A DNA stretch of 64,000 nt from contig JAJZIR010000004.1 in assembly GCA_021810505.1 (NCBI GenBank), positions 62,001 to 126,000 of the forward strand, in the 5' to 3' direction. Positions 16,694 to 25,859 of the stretch are shown piece after piece; positions within the stretch are counted from its first letter, which is position 1, and the number at the start of each line of letters is the position of its first letter. The notes under the pieces are model-generated. The model made no database searches. It was not told where the DNA came from and worked only from the letters and a program-made list of their open reading frames with translations. A program made the position numbers and the translations under genes. The stretch comes from a bacterium (GTDB taxonomy: Bacteria; Deinococcota; Deinococci; Deinococcales; Deinococcaceae).

Positions 16694-17254
16694 GTGGACA
16701 TCCGAATCAGGAGGGTGGAGCGAGACGACTGGCCCAGCTGGGCGCGCATGGCCGCCCAGCTGTGGCCGGAAGCAACCGACCACGCGGCCGAGACCGCCGA
16801 GTTAGCAGGAAACCCCGACAGCTTCACCTTGCTGACCGAGACCGTACAGGGAAGCCCTTGCGGCTTCGCCACGATCTCCATCCGCCCGTACGCCAACGGC
16901 TGCGCGAGCCGTCCGGTCGGTTATCTGGAGGGCATCTGGGTACGGGAAGACCTACGGCGCCGGGGCGTCGGCGGGCAGCTGCTGCAGCGCGCCGAGGAGC
17001 AGCTGGCCGCCAGGGGCCTCACCGAACTCGCCTCGGACGTGCTCCTAGACAACCTGATCTCCCAGGGAGCGCACCTGGCCTGGGGATTCTCGGAAGCCGA
17101 GCGGGTGGTCTGCTACTGCAAGCCGCTGGCCCGGCGCGAGGAGCCCGGGGCAGCCAGCGCAGGAGAGCCCGGGCGCAGCGCAGGCATGCGCCCAGACCCG
17201 CAGCTGCAGGGTATGGGAGGGCTCACACCGCCTCCTACCCGGGATCTCCCTTGA
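16694..17254 (+). CDS. AAC(6')-like GNAT acetyltransferase
   Basis: A 186-residue protein. Residues 1-145 follow the aminoglycoside 6'-N-acetyltransferase pattern: YLEGIWVREDLRRRGVG for acetyl-CoA binding, then ELASDVLLDNLISQGAH and GFSEAERVVCYCK, the ASDxxLDNxxS...ERVVC series typical of AAC(6')-Ib relatives. About 40 low-complexity residues are added at the C-terminus. The GTG is preceded by TATCTT at 5 nt, a leaderless arrangement. Chromosomal homologues are common and may act on other amines, so resistance is not proven. Its stop overlaps the moeA start (TTGA). Confidence 0.75.
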   Translation: MDIRIRRVERDDWPSWARMAAQLWPEATDHAAETAELAGNPDSFTLLTETVQGSPCGFATISIRPYANGCASRPVGYLEGIWVREDLRRRGVGGQLLQRAEEQLAARGLTELASDVLLDNLISQGAHLAWGFSEAERVVCYCKPLARREEPGAASAGEPGRSAGMRPDPQLQGMGGLTPPPTRDLP

Positions 17255-18462
17255 GCGACTTCGCGAGCAACGTCACAATTGAGCAGGCCACCCACCTGCT
17301 AGCCGCCCTGCTCCCATGCCCTGAGGCCGCCGACCTGCCCTTGGAACAGGCGCTCCGGTCTGTCCTAGCCGCCGACCTGCGGGCTCTGACCGACCACCCC
17401 AGCGCCGACGAGAGCGCGATGGACGGCGTGGCCTGCCGGAGGGGCGACACCCTGGAGGCGAGCCCAGCGCGCCCCTGCACCCTGGCTCTGGCCGGCGAGT
17501 CCAGGGCCGGACACCCCTACTCCCGAGAGCTCAAAGCCGGCCAGGCGGTCCGGATCAGCACCGGCGCAGCCATACCGGAGGGAGCCGACGCGGTGGTCCC
17601 GGTAGAAGCCCTGACCTTCAGCCCCGGATCAGTGCAGCTGCGATCCCCGGCAGACGACCGGGACATCCGCCGCCTGGGAGCTGACTTTAGGGCCGGCGAG
17701 CTGCTGCTGCGCGCCGGCCGCTGGCTGGGGCCGGCCGAGCTGGCCCTAGCCGCTGCCATGGGGCACAGCCGGGTCGCTGCGCTGCGCCCGTTCAGGGTGG
17801 GCCTGCTCACCACGGGGGATGAGGTCGTGGAGCCGGGCAAGCCGCTGGCACCTGGCCAGGTCTATGACTCTAACCGCTTCGGCCTGAGCGCGCTGATCCG
17901 CGAGCAGGGCTGCGCGCTGGTGCAGCTCCCCCACCTGGGGGACGACCCAGAGCAGCTGGCAGGGCAGCTAGAGCACTCCCCTGAACTGGACCTGCTGATC
18001 ACCAGCGGCGGCGTCAGCGTGGGCGAGCACGATCTGGTCCGGCAGCTGCTCTTCGAGCAGGGGGAGGTCAGCTTCTGGAAAGTGCGGATCCGGCCCGGCG
18101 GACCCCTGCTGGTCGGGCGCTACCGGGGCCTCCCGATCTGCGGCCTACCCGGCAATCCGGTCTCAGCGCTGGTGGTCTTCGAGGTGATCGTCAAGGAAGC
18201 GCTGCGGCGGGCGACCGGCCGCCGCGACCGGCCCAGCATCGTCTGGGCTCAGGCCGGGAGCGCGTTCCCGAGCCTACCGGACAAGACCGCCTTCTGGCGG
18301 GGCCAGCTAGAGTGGGGGGAAGGGAAGCCGGTGGTCTCAGCTTACCGGTCCCAGAGCTCAGGGGTACTGCGCAGCCTCTCGGAGTCCAACGCCTTGGTCG
18401 AGGTCCCGGCCGGGCAGGGGCGGACGCCCGGGGAGCTGGTGCGGACCTGGTGTTTGGCCTGA
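17251..18462 (+). CDS. moeA: Molybdopterin molybdenumtransferase MoeA
   Basis: Inserts molybdate into adenylated molybdopterin in Moco synthesis. From the TTG at 17251 the protein has 403 residues, the usual size. Motifs are DESAMDGVA, RISTGAAIPEGADAVVPVE, LLTTGDEVVEPG, YDSNRFGLSALI, TSGGVSVGEHD and GLPGNPVSALVVFE, the whole MoeA series. The TTG overlaps the upstream TGA; the frame is open further upstream but MoeA begins here. The Moco-dependent sulfite-oxidase-like enzyme at 42.5 kb is a plausible client; no other Moco gene is nearby. Confidence 0.93.
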   Translation: MSDFASNVTIEQATHLLAALLPCPEAADLPLEQALRSVLAADLRALTDHPSADESAMDGVACRRGDTLEASPARPCTLALAGESRAGHPYSRELKAGQAVRISTGAAIPEGADAVVPVEALTFSPGSVQLRSPADDRDIRRLGADFRAGELLLRAGRWLGPAELALAAAMGHSRVAALRPFRVGLLTTGDEVVEPGKPLAPGQVYDSNRFGLSALIREQGCALVQLPHLGDDPEQLAGQLEHSPELDLLITSGGVSVGEHDLVRQLLFEQGEVSFWKVRIRPGGPLLVGRYRGLPICGLPGNPVSALVVFEVIVKEALRRATGRRDRPSIVWAQAGSAFPSLPDKTAFWRGQLEWGEGKPVVSAYRSQSSGVLRSLSESNALVEVPAGQGRTPGELVRTWCLA

Positions 18463-18745
18463 GCAGAGGGGCTCAGGGGCTGACCACCGCCGCCTTGCCC
18501 ACCCAGGCGGCATCAGAGGGCCACAGGATCAGGCGAGCTGGGTCCCCGGCGGCCGCGGGCCGCCGGGGATGTGCCCCGACCCTTATTGGGGTAATGACCG
18601 CGGCTTCCTGGCCAATCCAGGCGGCTTCCACCTGCTCGGGGATCAAAGCGTCGGTTTCCAGGGACTTCAAGCTCGGCGGTCCCGCAGGGATCCGGCCCCG
18701 GCGGTCGCTGGGTGGCCGAGCGGCAGGGCCGGCCCAGCCAGGGAG

Positions 18746-19336
18746 TCAGCCGGTCGCCTTGCCGGGGGCGCGGCGGCCCGAACTGACCAGGGCAGTCACC
18801 TGCCCGGGACCGTGCACGCCGACCACGGTGATCCCACCGATATCCGCTGAGCGCGAGGGACCGGAGTGCAGACCTAAGGCCGCTCCGCTGCGCACCTCCT
18901 CCAGGATGGACAGGGAGGCTACCACCCGCGCACGCTCCACCAGGACCAGGTGGGCAGGGGCCAGCAGCTGCAGCCTACGGCCCTCCTGGCTGGCGAGCAG
19001 CAGCGTCCCGGTCTCGGCTACCGCCGCCCAGGCCACCGAGATGGCCAGGGGCGCCTGCTCCGGGGGGAGTTCGGGCAGCTCCGGGCGCAGGCGGGCCGGC
19101 AGCAGCGGGCTGATGGCGACTCCGGGGAGCCCCTGGCAGTGGGCCAGGATCCGCGCGCGCAGGTCTTTCGCGCTGCCGGCCAGCTCGACGCTACCTCCAC
19201 TCTCGGCGAAGCGGCGGGCGAATAGGGCCAGCGCTTCCTCCGGGGAGAGCTGCAAGGGGGCGGGCGGCTCCGGCAGCGGCGCTTCCCCCAAGTGGGCAGC
19301 GGCCTGTTTGAGCCGGGCGCGGAAGCTCTCCTTCAC
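18746..19336 (-). CDS. lutC: L-lactate utilization protein LutC
   Basis: Third subunit of the LutABC complex that oxidises L-lactate to pyruvate. The 196-residue DUF162/LUD-domain protein begins with GTG overlapping the LutB stop as GTGA, followed by KESFRARLKQAA. The C-terminal SRSADIGGITVVGVHGPGQ is the family's conserved end. It is the last gene of the rhamnose catabolic arm, whose lactaldehyde dehydrogenase makes the lactate this complex consumes. Confidence 0.92.
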   Translation of the reverse strand: MKESFRARLKQAAAHLGEAPLPEPPAPLQLSPEEALALFARRFAESGGSVELAGSAKDLRARILAHCQGLPGVAISPLLPARLRPELPELPPEQAPLAISVAWAAVAETGTLLLASQEGRRLQLLAPAHLVLVERARVVASLSILEEVRSGAALGLHSGPSRSADIGGITVVGVHGPGQVTALVSSGRRAPGKATG

Positions 19337-20697
19337 CGCTCGCTCCAGAGCTCGCGGAAGCTCTTGGGGCTGGGCTGCAGCCCGCCCCGGCCGTCGCTCC
19401 AAGCCCGCAGCCAGGGCAGGGCCATCCGGCCCAGCCGCAGCGCCCGCGCACCGGCTCGGTAGAGCGCTGGGTTCAGCATGGCCTGGCCGTAGGCGGAGAT
19501 CACCCCGCGCTCCAGCGCGGTGGCCTCCCCCTCCAAGACTGCGCGCTGGCGGCCGGCCAGCAACAAGGCAGGGATAGGGATCTTGACCGGGCAGACCTCG
19601 GCGCAGGCTCCGCACAGGCTGCTGGCGTAGGGCAGAGGGCCAGCGGCGCGGCTGCCCAGCATCGCCGGGGCCATCACCGCCCCGATCGGCCCGGAGTAGA
19701 CCCAGCCGTAGGCGTGACCCCCGGTCTGGCGGTAGACCGGGCAGGCGTTGAGGCAGGCGCCGCAGCGCAGGCAGCGCAGCGTCTCCCAGCTCCGCTCGTC
19801 GGCCAACAACCGCAGGCGGCCGTTGTCGACGAAGATCAGGTGAACTGCCTCCGGTCCGTCCGGATCACCGCCCTTAGGCCCGCGGATCAGCGAGACGTAG
19901 TTCCCTAGACGCTGCCCGGTCGCCGCCCGGGCAGTCAAAGTCAGGAAAGGGGCCAGGTCGCGCTGCCTGGGCAGCAGCTTCTCGATGCCTACCAGCACGA
20001 CGTGCACCCGAGGGGCCGAAGTGGTGATGCGGATATTCCCCTCGTTCTCGATCAGGGCGACCGTACCGGTCTCAGCCACCACGAAGTTCGCCCCGCTGAT
20101 CCCCATATCGGCTTCCAAGAAAGCCTGCCTCAGCCGAGAGCGCGCCGCTGCCGCCAGAACATCCGGTGCCGCCTGCGGGGGGGTCCCGAATTCCCTAGCA
20201 AACAGGGCCTGGATATCGGCGAGAGTCTTGTGGAAGGCCGGCCCCACGATGTGGCTGGGAGTCTCGCCGGCCAGCTGGACCACGTACTCACCCAAGTCGC
20301 TCTCCAGCACCGAAACGCCCAGGGACTCCAACCAGGGATTGACCTCTAGCTCCTCGGAGAGCATGCTCTTGGCTTTGACCACCCGCTTCACCTGGTAACG
20401 GGAGACCAGCCGGGCCAACTCCGCGCGCGCCTCCTGGGCCGTCTCGGCCCAGTGCACCTGGACGCCGTGGGCGGTGAGGCTGCGCTCGGCCTGGTCCAGG
20501 TAGTGCTCCAGGTGACTGAGCAGGTGGTTCTTGACTCCCTCGGCGTAGCTGCGCCACTCCTCGATGGGGAGTTCGGCGTAGGCCCGTTCACGGGTGTGGA
20601 AGTGGTGCAAGGTCGCCTTGGTCACCGCCGCCCGGGGGTTTTCACCGGCCAGCAGCTTGCGGGACCGCTCGCGGTACCCTTTCGGCTCAGCGGACAT
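19333..20697 (-). CDS. lutB: L-lactate utilization iron-sulfur protein LutB
   Basis: A 454-residue LUD-domain protein with two ferredoxin-type cysteine clusters, CLRCGACLNACPVY and CGACAEVCPVKIP, which carry electrons from lactate. VVAETGTVALIENEGN is the conserved LutB segment. The ATG at 20697 lies inside the end of lutA (11-bp overlap); the open frame upstream is the shadow of lutA. It acts with LutA and LutC at the membrane or in the cytosol. Confidence 0.95.
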   Translation of the reverse strand: MSAEPKGYRERSRKLLAGENPRAAVTKATLHHFHTRERAYAELPIEEWRSYAEGVKNHLLSHLEHYLDQAERSLTAHGVQVHWAETAQEARAELARLVSRYQVKRVVKAKSMLSEELEVNPWLESLGVSVLESDLGEYVVQLAGETPSHIVGPAFHKTLADIQALFAREFGTPPQAAPDVLAAAARSRLRQAFLEADMGISGANFVVAETGTVALIENEGNIRITTSAPRVHVVLVGIEKLLPRQRDLAPFLTLTARAATGQRLGNYVSLIRGPKGGDPDGPEAVHLIFVDNGRLRLLADERSWETLRCLRCGACLNACPVYRQTGGHAYGWVYSGPIGAVMAPAMLGSRAAGPLPYASSLCGACAEVCPVKIPIPALLLAGRQRAVLEGEATALERGVISAYGQAMLNPALYRAGARALRLGRMALPWLRAWSDGRGGLQPSPKSFRELWSER

Positions 20698-21424
20698 CGC
20701 TGTCCCTCCTTCCCGAGCGCGCTTCCCAGAGCAGGCTGGCCAAGTGGCGGACTGGCAGGGGGTTGCCCCTGACCCTGAGCCTCCCGGCCAGCTGCAACAG
20801 GCAGCCGGGATCGCCCGAGGTGAGGACGTCGACCTCCGGCAGGGTATCCAGCTTGCGGTCAGCCATCCCCACCGACACCTCGGGCAGCTTGACCGCGAAC
20901 AGGCCGCCGAAGCCGCAGCACTCCAGCTCCGCCTCCCAGGGAACGACCGTCGCTCCCGCGGCCTCGAGCAGGCGCTTGGGACCGTCCCCGATCCCCAGCT
21001 CGCGCAGGCCGTGGCAACCCGGGTGGTACGCCACCCGCTTACCCCGCAGGCCATCCCCTAAGCGGGGACACCCCAACACCTCGCAGAGAAACTGGCTGAG
21101 CTCGAAGCTGCGAGCGGCCAGATCCCAAGCCCCTTCCAATTCCGGCCCCGAAAACAGCTCGGCGTAGTGCGCCTTGAGCATGGTGGAGCAGCTCCCAGAA
21201 GGCAGGATGACGGGCTGCTTTCCGGAGAACACCTGCAGGGTGTGGCGGGCCATCTGCCTAGCTTGATCGTGGAAGCCGGCGTTGAAGGCCGGCTGACCGC
21301 AGCAGGTCTGGTCGGCCGGAAATTCCACCCGGATCCCCAGGGACTCCAGCAGGCGGACCGCGTCCATGGCCGCCTCCGCGAAAAACTGGTCGGCCAGGCA
21401 GGTCACGCAGTAGGAAGCGCGCAT
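20687..21424 (-). CDS. lutA: L-lactate utilization protein LutA (CCG domain)
   Basis: A 245-residue protein with two CCG-type cysteine domains: CCGQPAFNAGF in the first half, and CHGLRELG followed by ECCGFGGLF in the second. These ligate Fe-S clusters in the LutABC lactate dehydrogenase. The N-terminal SYCVTCLADQFFAE is the family start. Gene order lutA-lutB-lutC with overlapping starts indicates one transcript, following the epimerase gene by 31 bases. Confidence 0.95.
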   Translation of the reverse strand: MRASYCVTCLADQFFAEAAMDAVRLLESLGIRVEFPADQTCCGQPAFNAGFHDQARQMARHTLQVFSGKQPVILPSGSCSTMLKAHYAELFSGPELEGAWDLAARSFELSQFLCEVLGCPRLGDGLRGKRVAYHPGCHGLRELGIGDGPKRLLEAAGATVVPWEAELECCGFGGLFAVKLPEVSVGMADRKLDTLPEVDVLTSGDPGCLLQLAGRLRVRGNPLPVRHLASLLWEARSGRRDSDVR

Positions 21425-21455
21425 CAGGCTTTCACCCTACACCTAGGGGCGCACA

Positions 21456-22307
21456 CTAGGAGACCGGCAGGCCAGCGCGCCGGGCCTGCTCCCTCAGGAA
21501 AGGTAGTCCGCGCGCGACGACATCCCCTGGGCGCTCGGTGACCGGGCGCCAGATGCAGGTAGCCCGAGCCAGCTGCGGGCTGGGGGCTACGAAGGACTCC
21601 ATCACCAAGTCCCCGCGGTAGCTCACCTGAGCCAGGGCGCTGAAGACCTCCTCCCAGCGGACATTCCCCTCTCCCGGAATTCCCCGGTTGCTCTCGGAGA
21701 GGTGGATATAACCCAGGTCGCTCCCGGCCTCCCGGATCGGGGTGGCGAAGCCAGCCTCCTCGATGTTCATGTGGTAGGTATCGAGGTGCAGGAAGACCGA
21801 CCCGCGCCCGATCGCTCGGATCAGCTCCAAGCCCTGCCTGGCGGTATTGACCAGGTAGGTCTCGTAGCGGTTGACCGGCTCGATCCCGATCCGCAGGCCC
21901 AAGGAGGCGGCCTGCTCGGCGGCCCCGGAGAGGGTCTCGGCTACCACGGCCAGCTCGTCCTGCCTGGGTGGATGGCCCTCCGCGCCGCCCAGCGTCCCAT
22001 AGATCACGCCGGTCAGCACCGGACTACCCAGTTCAGCGGCGGCCCGCAGGGCCTCCCCCAGGAACGCGGCGGCCTCCCTGGGGCGCTCCGGCAAGCTCGC
22101 CTGGACAGGTAGGCCCAGCGAGCAAGTCGCGCCCAGACCAAACTCCCTCAGAAGGCGCTTGGTCCCCTGAAGGTCGAAATGGGCGGGGTCGAGCAGGGGT
22201 ATCTCCAAGAAGTCCAAGCCGGCCTCGGCCGCCCCCGAGGCGGCGCGCCGGGCCTGCTCATCCGACCAGTCCGGCGCCCATACGAAAGCGTGGGCTCCAA
22301 ATCGCAT
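21456..22307 (-). CDS. Ketose 3-epimerase-like TIM-barrel protein
   Basis: A 283-residue sugar isomerase/epimerase of the tagatose/psicose/ribulose 3-epimerase type. The barrel contains the metal-binding glutamate in IGIEPVNRYETYLVN, HLDTYHMNIEE, YIHLSESNRG and DLVMESF, matching E-D-H-E ligands of that family. ATG at 22307 with AAAGGAGGAG upstream. It lies between rhamnulokinase and lutA. Its role in rhamnose breakdown is not obvious; it may act on L-rhamnulose epimers or on another deoxy-ketose such as one from L-fucose or L-lyxose. Confidence 0.82.
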   Translation of the reverse strand: MRFGAHAFVWAPDWSDEQARRAASGAAEAGLDFLEIPLLDPAHFDLQGTKRLLREFGLGATCSLGLPVQASLPERPREAAAFLGEALRAAAELGSPVLTGVIYGTLGGAEGHPPRQDELAVVAETLSGAAEQAASLGLRIGIEPVNRYETYLVNTARQGLELIRAIGRGSVFLHLDTYHMNIEEAGFATPIREAGSDLGYIHLSESNRGIPGEGNVRWEEVFSALAQVSYRGDLVMESFVAPSPQLARATCIWRPVTERPGDVVARGLPFLREQARRAGLPVS

Positions 22308-22354
22308 ATCTCCTCCTTTCTGCGCGCAAGTCAGCTCCAGGCGCTTTGCCCCGC

Positions 22355-23806
22355 TCAAGGGAGGTTTCCCAGCAGCGCGAGGGCTTGGTCTAGGCCGGCG
22401 ATCCGCCTAGGCAGGTAGTGTTTCAGCGGGAAGGAGGAGGCGACCACCTCGCGCAGGCTACCCCCTAGGGCGCCGGTCGCCCGAGCGGTCACCAAGAGGT
22501 TGCCGATGACCGTGGCTTCGGCCGGGCCTGCCACCACCTCTCTGCCGGTCACGTCGGCGGTCATCTGGCAGAGCAGGGTGTTCTCCGATCCGCCTCCGAC
22601 CACGTGAAGGCGCTGGACCCGAACGCCAGCGACCCGCTCGATCTGCCCTAACACCCAGAGGTAGCGCAGGGCTAAGCTGTCGTGCACAGCGCGCACCAGT
22701 TCGGCGCGGCTATCTGGAACCGGCAGGTCGTTCTGCTGGCAATAGCGCTGGATCCGCAGGGGCATCGGCCCAGCCACCTCGTTGGGGGCCAGGAAGACTT
22801 CGGCGTCCGGGTTGAACAGCCAGCGCAGCGCGGGGAGCTCGGCGGCTGCCCCGGCTAGGGCGGCGTAGTCCTCTCCCCCGCCCCAGGCCCTGCGGCACTC
22901 CTGCAGCAGCCACAGGCCCATCACGTTGCGCAGCAGCCGGACGCTGCCGTCCAGGCCGGACTCGTTGGTCAGGTTGCGGTCTAAGGCTTCCTGGCCCAGC
23001 CGGGGGCTGTCCAGCTCCACCCCCACCAGAGACCAGGTCCCGCTGGAGATGTACGCCCAGCCGGGTTCCAGAGCCGGGATGGCAGCCACCGCCGAGGCGG
23101 TGTCGTGGCTGCAGGGAGCGACCACGTCGAGGTCCCAGCCCAGCCCGCTGGACAGCTCGGGGCGCAGCGGGCCCAGCACCGTCCCTGGAGGCACCAGCTC
23201 CGGGAACAGGCGGGCCGGGAAACCCAGCCGCGCCAGTAAAAACTCCGACCACCCCTCACCGGGGCGGAGCAGCTGGGTGGTGCTGGCGTTGCTGCGCTCG
23301 CCCACTGCCCGGCCGGAGAGCCAAAAGTGCAACAGGTCCGGCAGCATCAGCAGCCGGTCAGCGGCGGCGAGCAACTCCGGGGCCTCCCCCTGCAGAGCTG
23401 CCAGCTGGTAAAGGGTGTTGATCGGCAGGAACTGGATGCCGCTCTCGGCGAAGATCTCTGCCCTCGAGAGCTGTCCGAGAACCCGCTGGTAGGCCAGCTG
23501 GTGGCGAGCGTCGCGGTAGTGGCGAGGTAGGGTGACCAGCGCACCGCTCCTGGTCAGCAGCGCGAAATCGACCGCCCAGCCGTCGACGCCCAGGCTGGAT
23601 ACGCCCCGTGGAGCCGACTTCAGGCCGTGCAGCACCTGCTGCCACAGTAGAGGGAGGTCCCAGTGCAAATAGCCGCCCATCAGGACCGGGACGTTGGGGA
23701 AGCGGTGCAGCAGCTGCAGGCTCAGCCGACCCCGCTCCAGCCGGCCCAGGGCCACCCTGCCCGATTCCGCGCCGAGATCGACCGCCAGGTGCAGGCTAGC
23801 GGACAT
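22355..23806 (-). CDS. rhaB: L-rhamnulokinase
   Basis: Phosphorylates L-rhamnulose at C1 using ATP. The 483-residue FGGY kinase starts with the phosphate-1 loop VDLGAESGRV and carries RhaB-typical segments SGIQFLPINTLYQL, LLMLPDLLHFWLSG, CSHDTASAVAAIPA, YISSGTWSLVGVE and GLWLLQECRR. The ATG overlaps the end of the aldolase-dehydrogenase gene by 11 bp. It supplies the substrate of RhaEW encoded upstream. Confidence 0.95.
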   Translation of the reverse strand: MSASLHLAVDLGAESGRVALGRLERGRLSLQLLHRFPNVPVLMGGYLHWDLPLLWQQVLHGLKSAPRGVSSLGVDGWAVDFALLTRSGALVTLPRHYRDARHQLAYQRVLGQLSRAEIFAESGIQFLPINTLYQLAALQGEAPELLAAADRLLMLPDLLHFWLSGRAVGERSNASTTQLLRPGEGWSEFLLARLGFPARLFPELVPPGTVLGPLRPELSSGLGWDLDVVAPCSHDTASAVAAIPALEPGWAYISSGTWSLVGVELDSPRLGQEALDRNLTNESGLDGSVRLLRNVMGLWLLQECRRAWGGGEDYAALAGAAAELPALRWLFNPDAEVFLAPNEVAGPMPLRIQRYCQQNDLPVPDSRAELVRAVHDSLALRYLWVLGQIERVAGVRVQRLHVVGGGSENTLLCQMTADVTGREVVAGPAEATVIGNLLVTARATGALGGSLREVVASSFPLKHYLPRRIAGLDQALALLGNLP

Positions 23807-25832
23807 AGGCGGCTGGTACCCCGCCGTCGACGGTGATCACCCCGCCGGTGGTCTTCGCGGAAGCTGGGGAGGCCAGGAAGTAGATGGCTTCGGCGACGTC
23901 CTCGGGGAACACGCTGACCTTGAGGGTGGTCCTGGCCCGATAGAACTCCTCGAGCTGGCCCTCTTCGATGCCATACGTCGCCGCCCGCTCCTGGCGCCAA
24001 GAGCTGCTCCAGATCGACGAGCCGCTCAGCACCGCGTCGGGAAGCACGCTGTTGACCCGGATGCCCAGCGGCCCGCCCTCTTCGGCCAGGCAGCGCGCCA
24101 GGTGCAGTTCAGCTGCCTTGGCCGCCGAGTAGGCGCCGGCGTTGCGGCCAGCTGCGACCGAATTCTTGGAGCCGACGAAGACCAGGTTCCCGCCGCAACC
24201 CTGCGCCTTCCAGGTACGGAAGGCCGCGCGCGCGACCAGGAAGTAGCCGGTAGCCAGCACCGAGAGATTTCGGTTCCACAGCTCCAGGGAAGTGTCCTCG
24301 ATCGGCGCCGAGGAGCTGATCCCGGCGTTGCTGACCACCAGGTCGACGCCGCCGTAGCGGCGGACGACCCGCTCGAAACCGGACTGGACCGCCGCCTCAT
24401 CGGTCACGTCCATCTGGACCGCCATGGCCCGCTGATAACCGCTGCGGCGCTCGATCGCGGCCGCCACCTCTGCTGCGCCCTCGCCATTGAGGTCCAAGAC
24501 GGCGACGTGGGCTCCCTCCTCGGCCAGCCGCAGGGCGGTAGCCCGCCCGATCCCGCTGGCACCCCCCGTTACCACCGCCACCTTGCCGGCCAGCGGCCTA
24601 GGCCTGGGGCGCAGAGACAGCTTGTAGAGCTCCAAGGGCCAGTACTCCACCGCGAAGGACTCGGCTGGGCTGAGGCTGGAGAAGCCGCCGCAGGACAGAG
24701 CTCCACTCATCACCGAGATGGCCCGCCGGTAGAGCTGGCGGCTCACCTCCGCGCCCCAAGCGTCGGGGCCAGAGGCGACCATGCCCAGACCGGGGATCAA
24801 GACGATCCGCGGCGTGGGCGGGAAGATCTGGTCTCCGGGACCGGCATGGGCTGCGAAGTAGGCTCTATACTGCTCGGCGAAGCGCTGGACGCCCTTCCTG
24901 GCTTCGGCGAGCAGCGCTGCCTGGCCCTGCCCCGGCTCCCAGTCCAGGAACAGAGGAACCCGCTTGGTGTGCACCAAGTGGTCAGGGCAAGCCGCGCCCA
25001 CCTGGCTCAGCTCGCGCACCTCCGGCCGAGCCAGGAAGCGCAGCACCTCCGGGCTCTGATCGGCACAGAGCACGGTAGGTTGCAGGGCGGCCATGGCCCC
25101 GCGCAGCGCCAGCAGCAGCTCAGCCGGCAGCTCCGGGCCTTCTCTGCTGGGGATAGCTGCCGGTAAGGGGTGGCGGGCCAAGTAATCCTCAGCTTCCGCG
25201 ATGATCCGCAGGGTGTTGGCGTAGCACTCTTTGGAGGTGGCCCCCCAAGTGACCAGCCCGTGCTTGGCCATCACCACGCACTCCACCTCGGGGTGACCGA
25301 GGACCGCCGCTCCGATCTGCTTGGAGAGGGTGAAGCCGGGACGGATGTAGTCCACCCAGGCGGCCCGGTCCCCGTAGATCTCCCGGACGATCTGCCGGCC
25401 TTTGGGCGAACAGGCCAGGCTGATGATCGCGTCCGGATGGGTGTGGTCGACGTGCGGAGCCGGCACGAAGGCGTGCAACAACGTCTCGATCGACTGCCGG
25501 GGCCGACCGGGCTCGAACGCGCAGCGCTCCAGGTAAGCGACCATCTCCTCATCGGACATCGCCCCCCGCTCCCGAAGCGGCAGCACCTCCTCCAGCTTGA
25601 GGCCGGCGAAACCCCGCTCGTCGATAGAGGCGATATCCGAGCCGCTGCCCTTGACCCAGAGCACCGAGACCTCCCGGCCCAGATGGTCGCGCTCCAGCGA
25701 CTTGACGCTAGTGTTGCCACCGTAGATGTTGACGACGCTGCGGTCCGACCCCAGCAGCCTGGAGCGGTACGTCAGGGCGCCCAAACCCTCCTGGGCGGGA
25801 GCTTCCAGGTCGTTCCACCGATTCTCAGGCAT
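23796..25832 (-). CDS. rhaEW: Bifunctional rhamnulose-1-phosphate aldolase / L-lactaldehyde dehydrogenase
   Basis: A 678-residue fusion. The N-terminal class-II aldolase domain (~1-410) has zinc-ligand regions such as VDHTHPDAI and AKHGLVTWG and cleaves rhamnulose-1-P to DHAP and L-lactaldehyde. The C-terminal short-chain dehydrogenase (~415-678) has the NAD loop TGGASGIGRA, SNAGISSSAP, and YSAAKAA with catalytic Tyr and Lys, oxidising lactaldehyde to L-lactate. The ATG at 25832 has GAGGT five bases upstream; a GTG 12 bases earlier is less likely. Lactate feeds the LutABC genes downstream. Confidence 0.93.
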   Translation of the reverse strand: MPENRWNDLEAPAQEGLGALTYRSRLLGSDRSVVNIYGGNTSVKSLERDHLGREVSVLWVKGSGSDIASIDERGFAGLKLEEVLPLRERGAMSDEEMVAYLERCAFEPGRPRQSIETLLHAFVPAPHVDHTHPDAIISLACSPKGRQIVREIYGDRAAWVDYIRPGFTLSKQIGAAVLGHPEVECVVMAKHGLVTWGATSKECYANTLRIIAEAEDYLARHPLPAAIPSREGPELPAELLLALRGAMAALQPTVLCADQSPEVLRFLARPEVRELSQVGAACPDHLVHTKRVPLFLDWEPGQGQAALLAEARKGVQRFAEQYRAYFAAHAGPGDQIFPPTPRIVLIPGLGMVASGPDAWGAEVSRQLYRRAISVMSGALSCGGFSSLSPAESFAVEYWPLELYKLSLRPRPRPLAGKVAVVTGGASGIGRATALRLAEEGAHVAVLDLNGEGAAEVAAAIERRSGYQRAMAVQMDVTDEAAVQSGFERVVRRYGGVDLVVSNAGISSSAPIEDTSLELWNRNLSVLATGYFLVARAAFRTWKAQGCGGNLVFVGSKNSVAAGRNAGAYSAAKAAELHLARCLAEEGGPLGIRVNSVLPDAVLSGSSIWSSSWRQERAATYGIEEGQLEEFYRARTTLKVSVFPEDVAEAIYFLASPASAKTTGGVITVDGGVPAAYVR

Positions 25833-25859
25833 CGTTGACCTCACGTAGGGAGTAGGGGC

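Noticed and set aside
18473-18670. Open frame of 65 codons (TTG start) between moeA and lutC on the minus strand
   Set aside because: The amino-acid text looks plausible but there is no ribosome site, no recognisable family and it sits in a convergent gap; not enough to call a gene.
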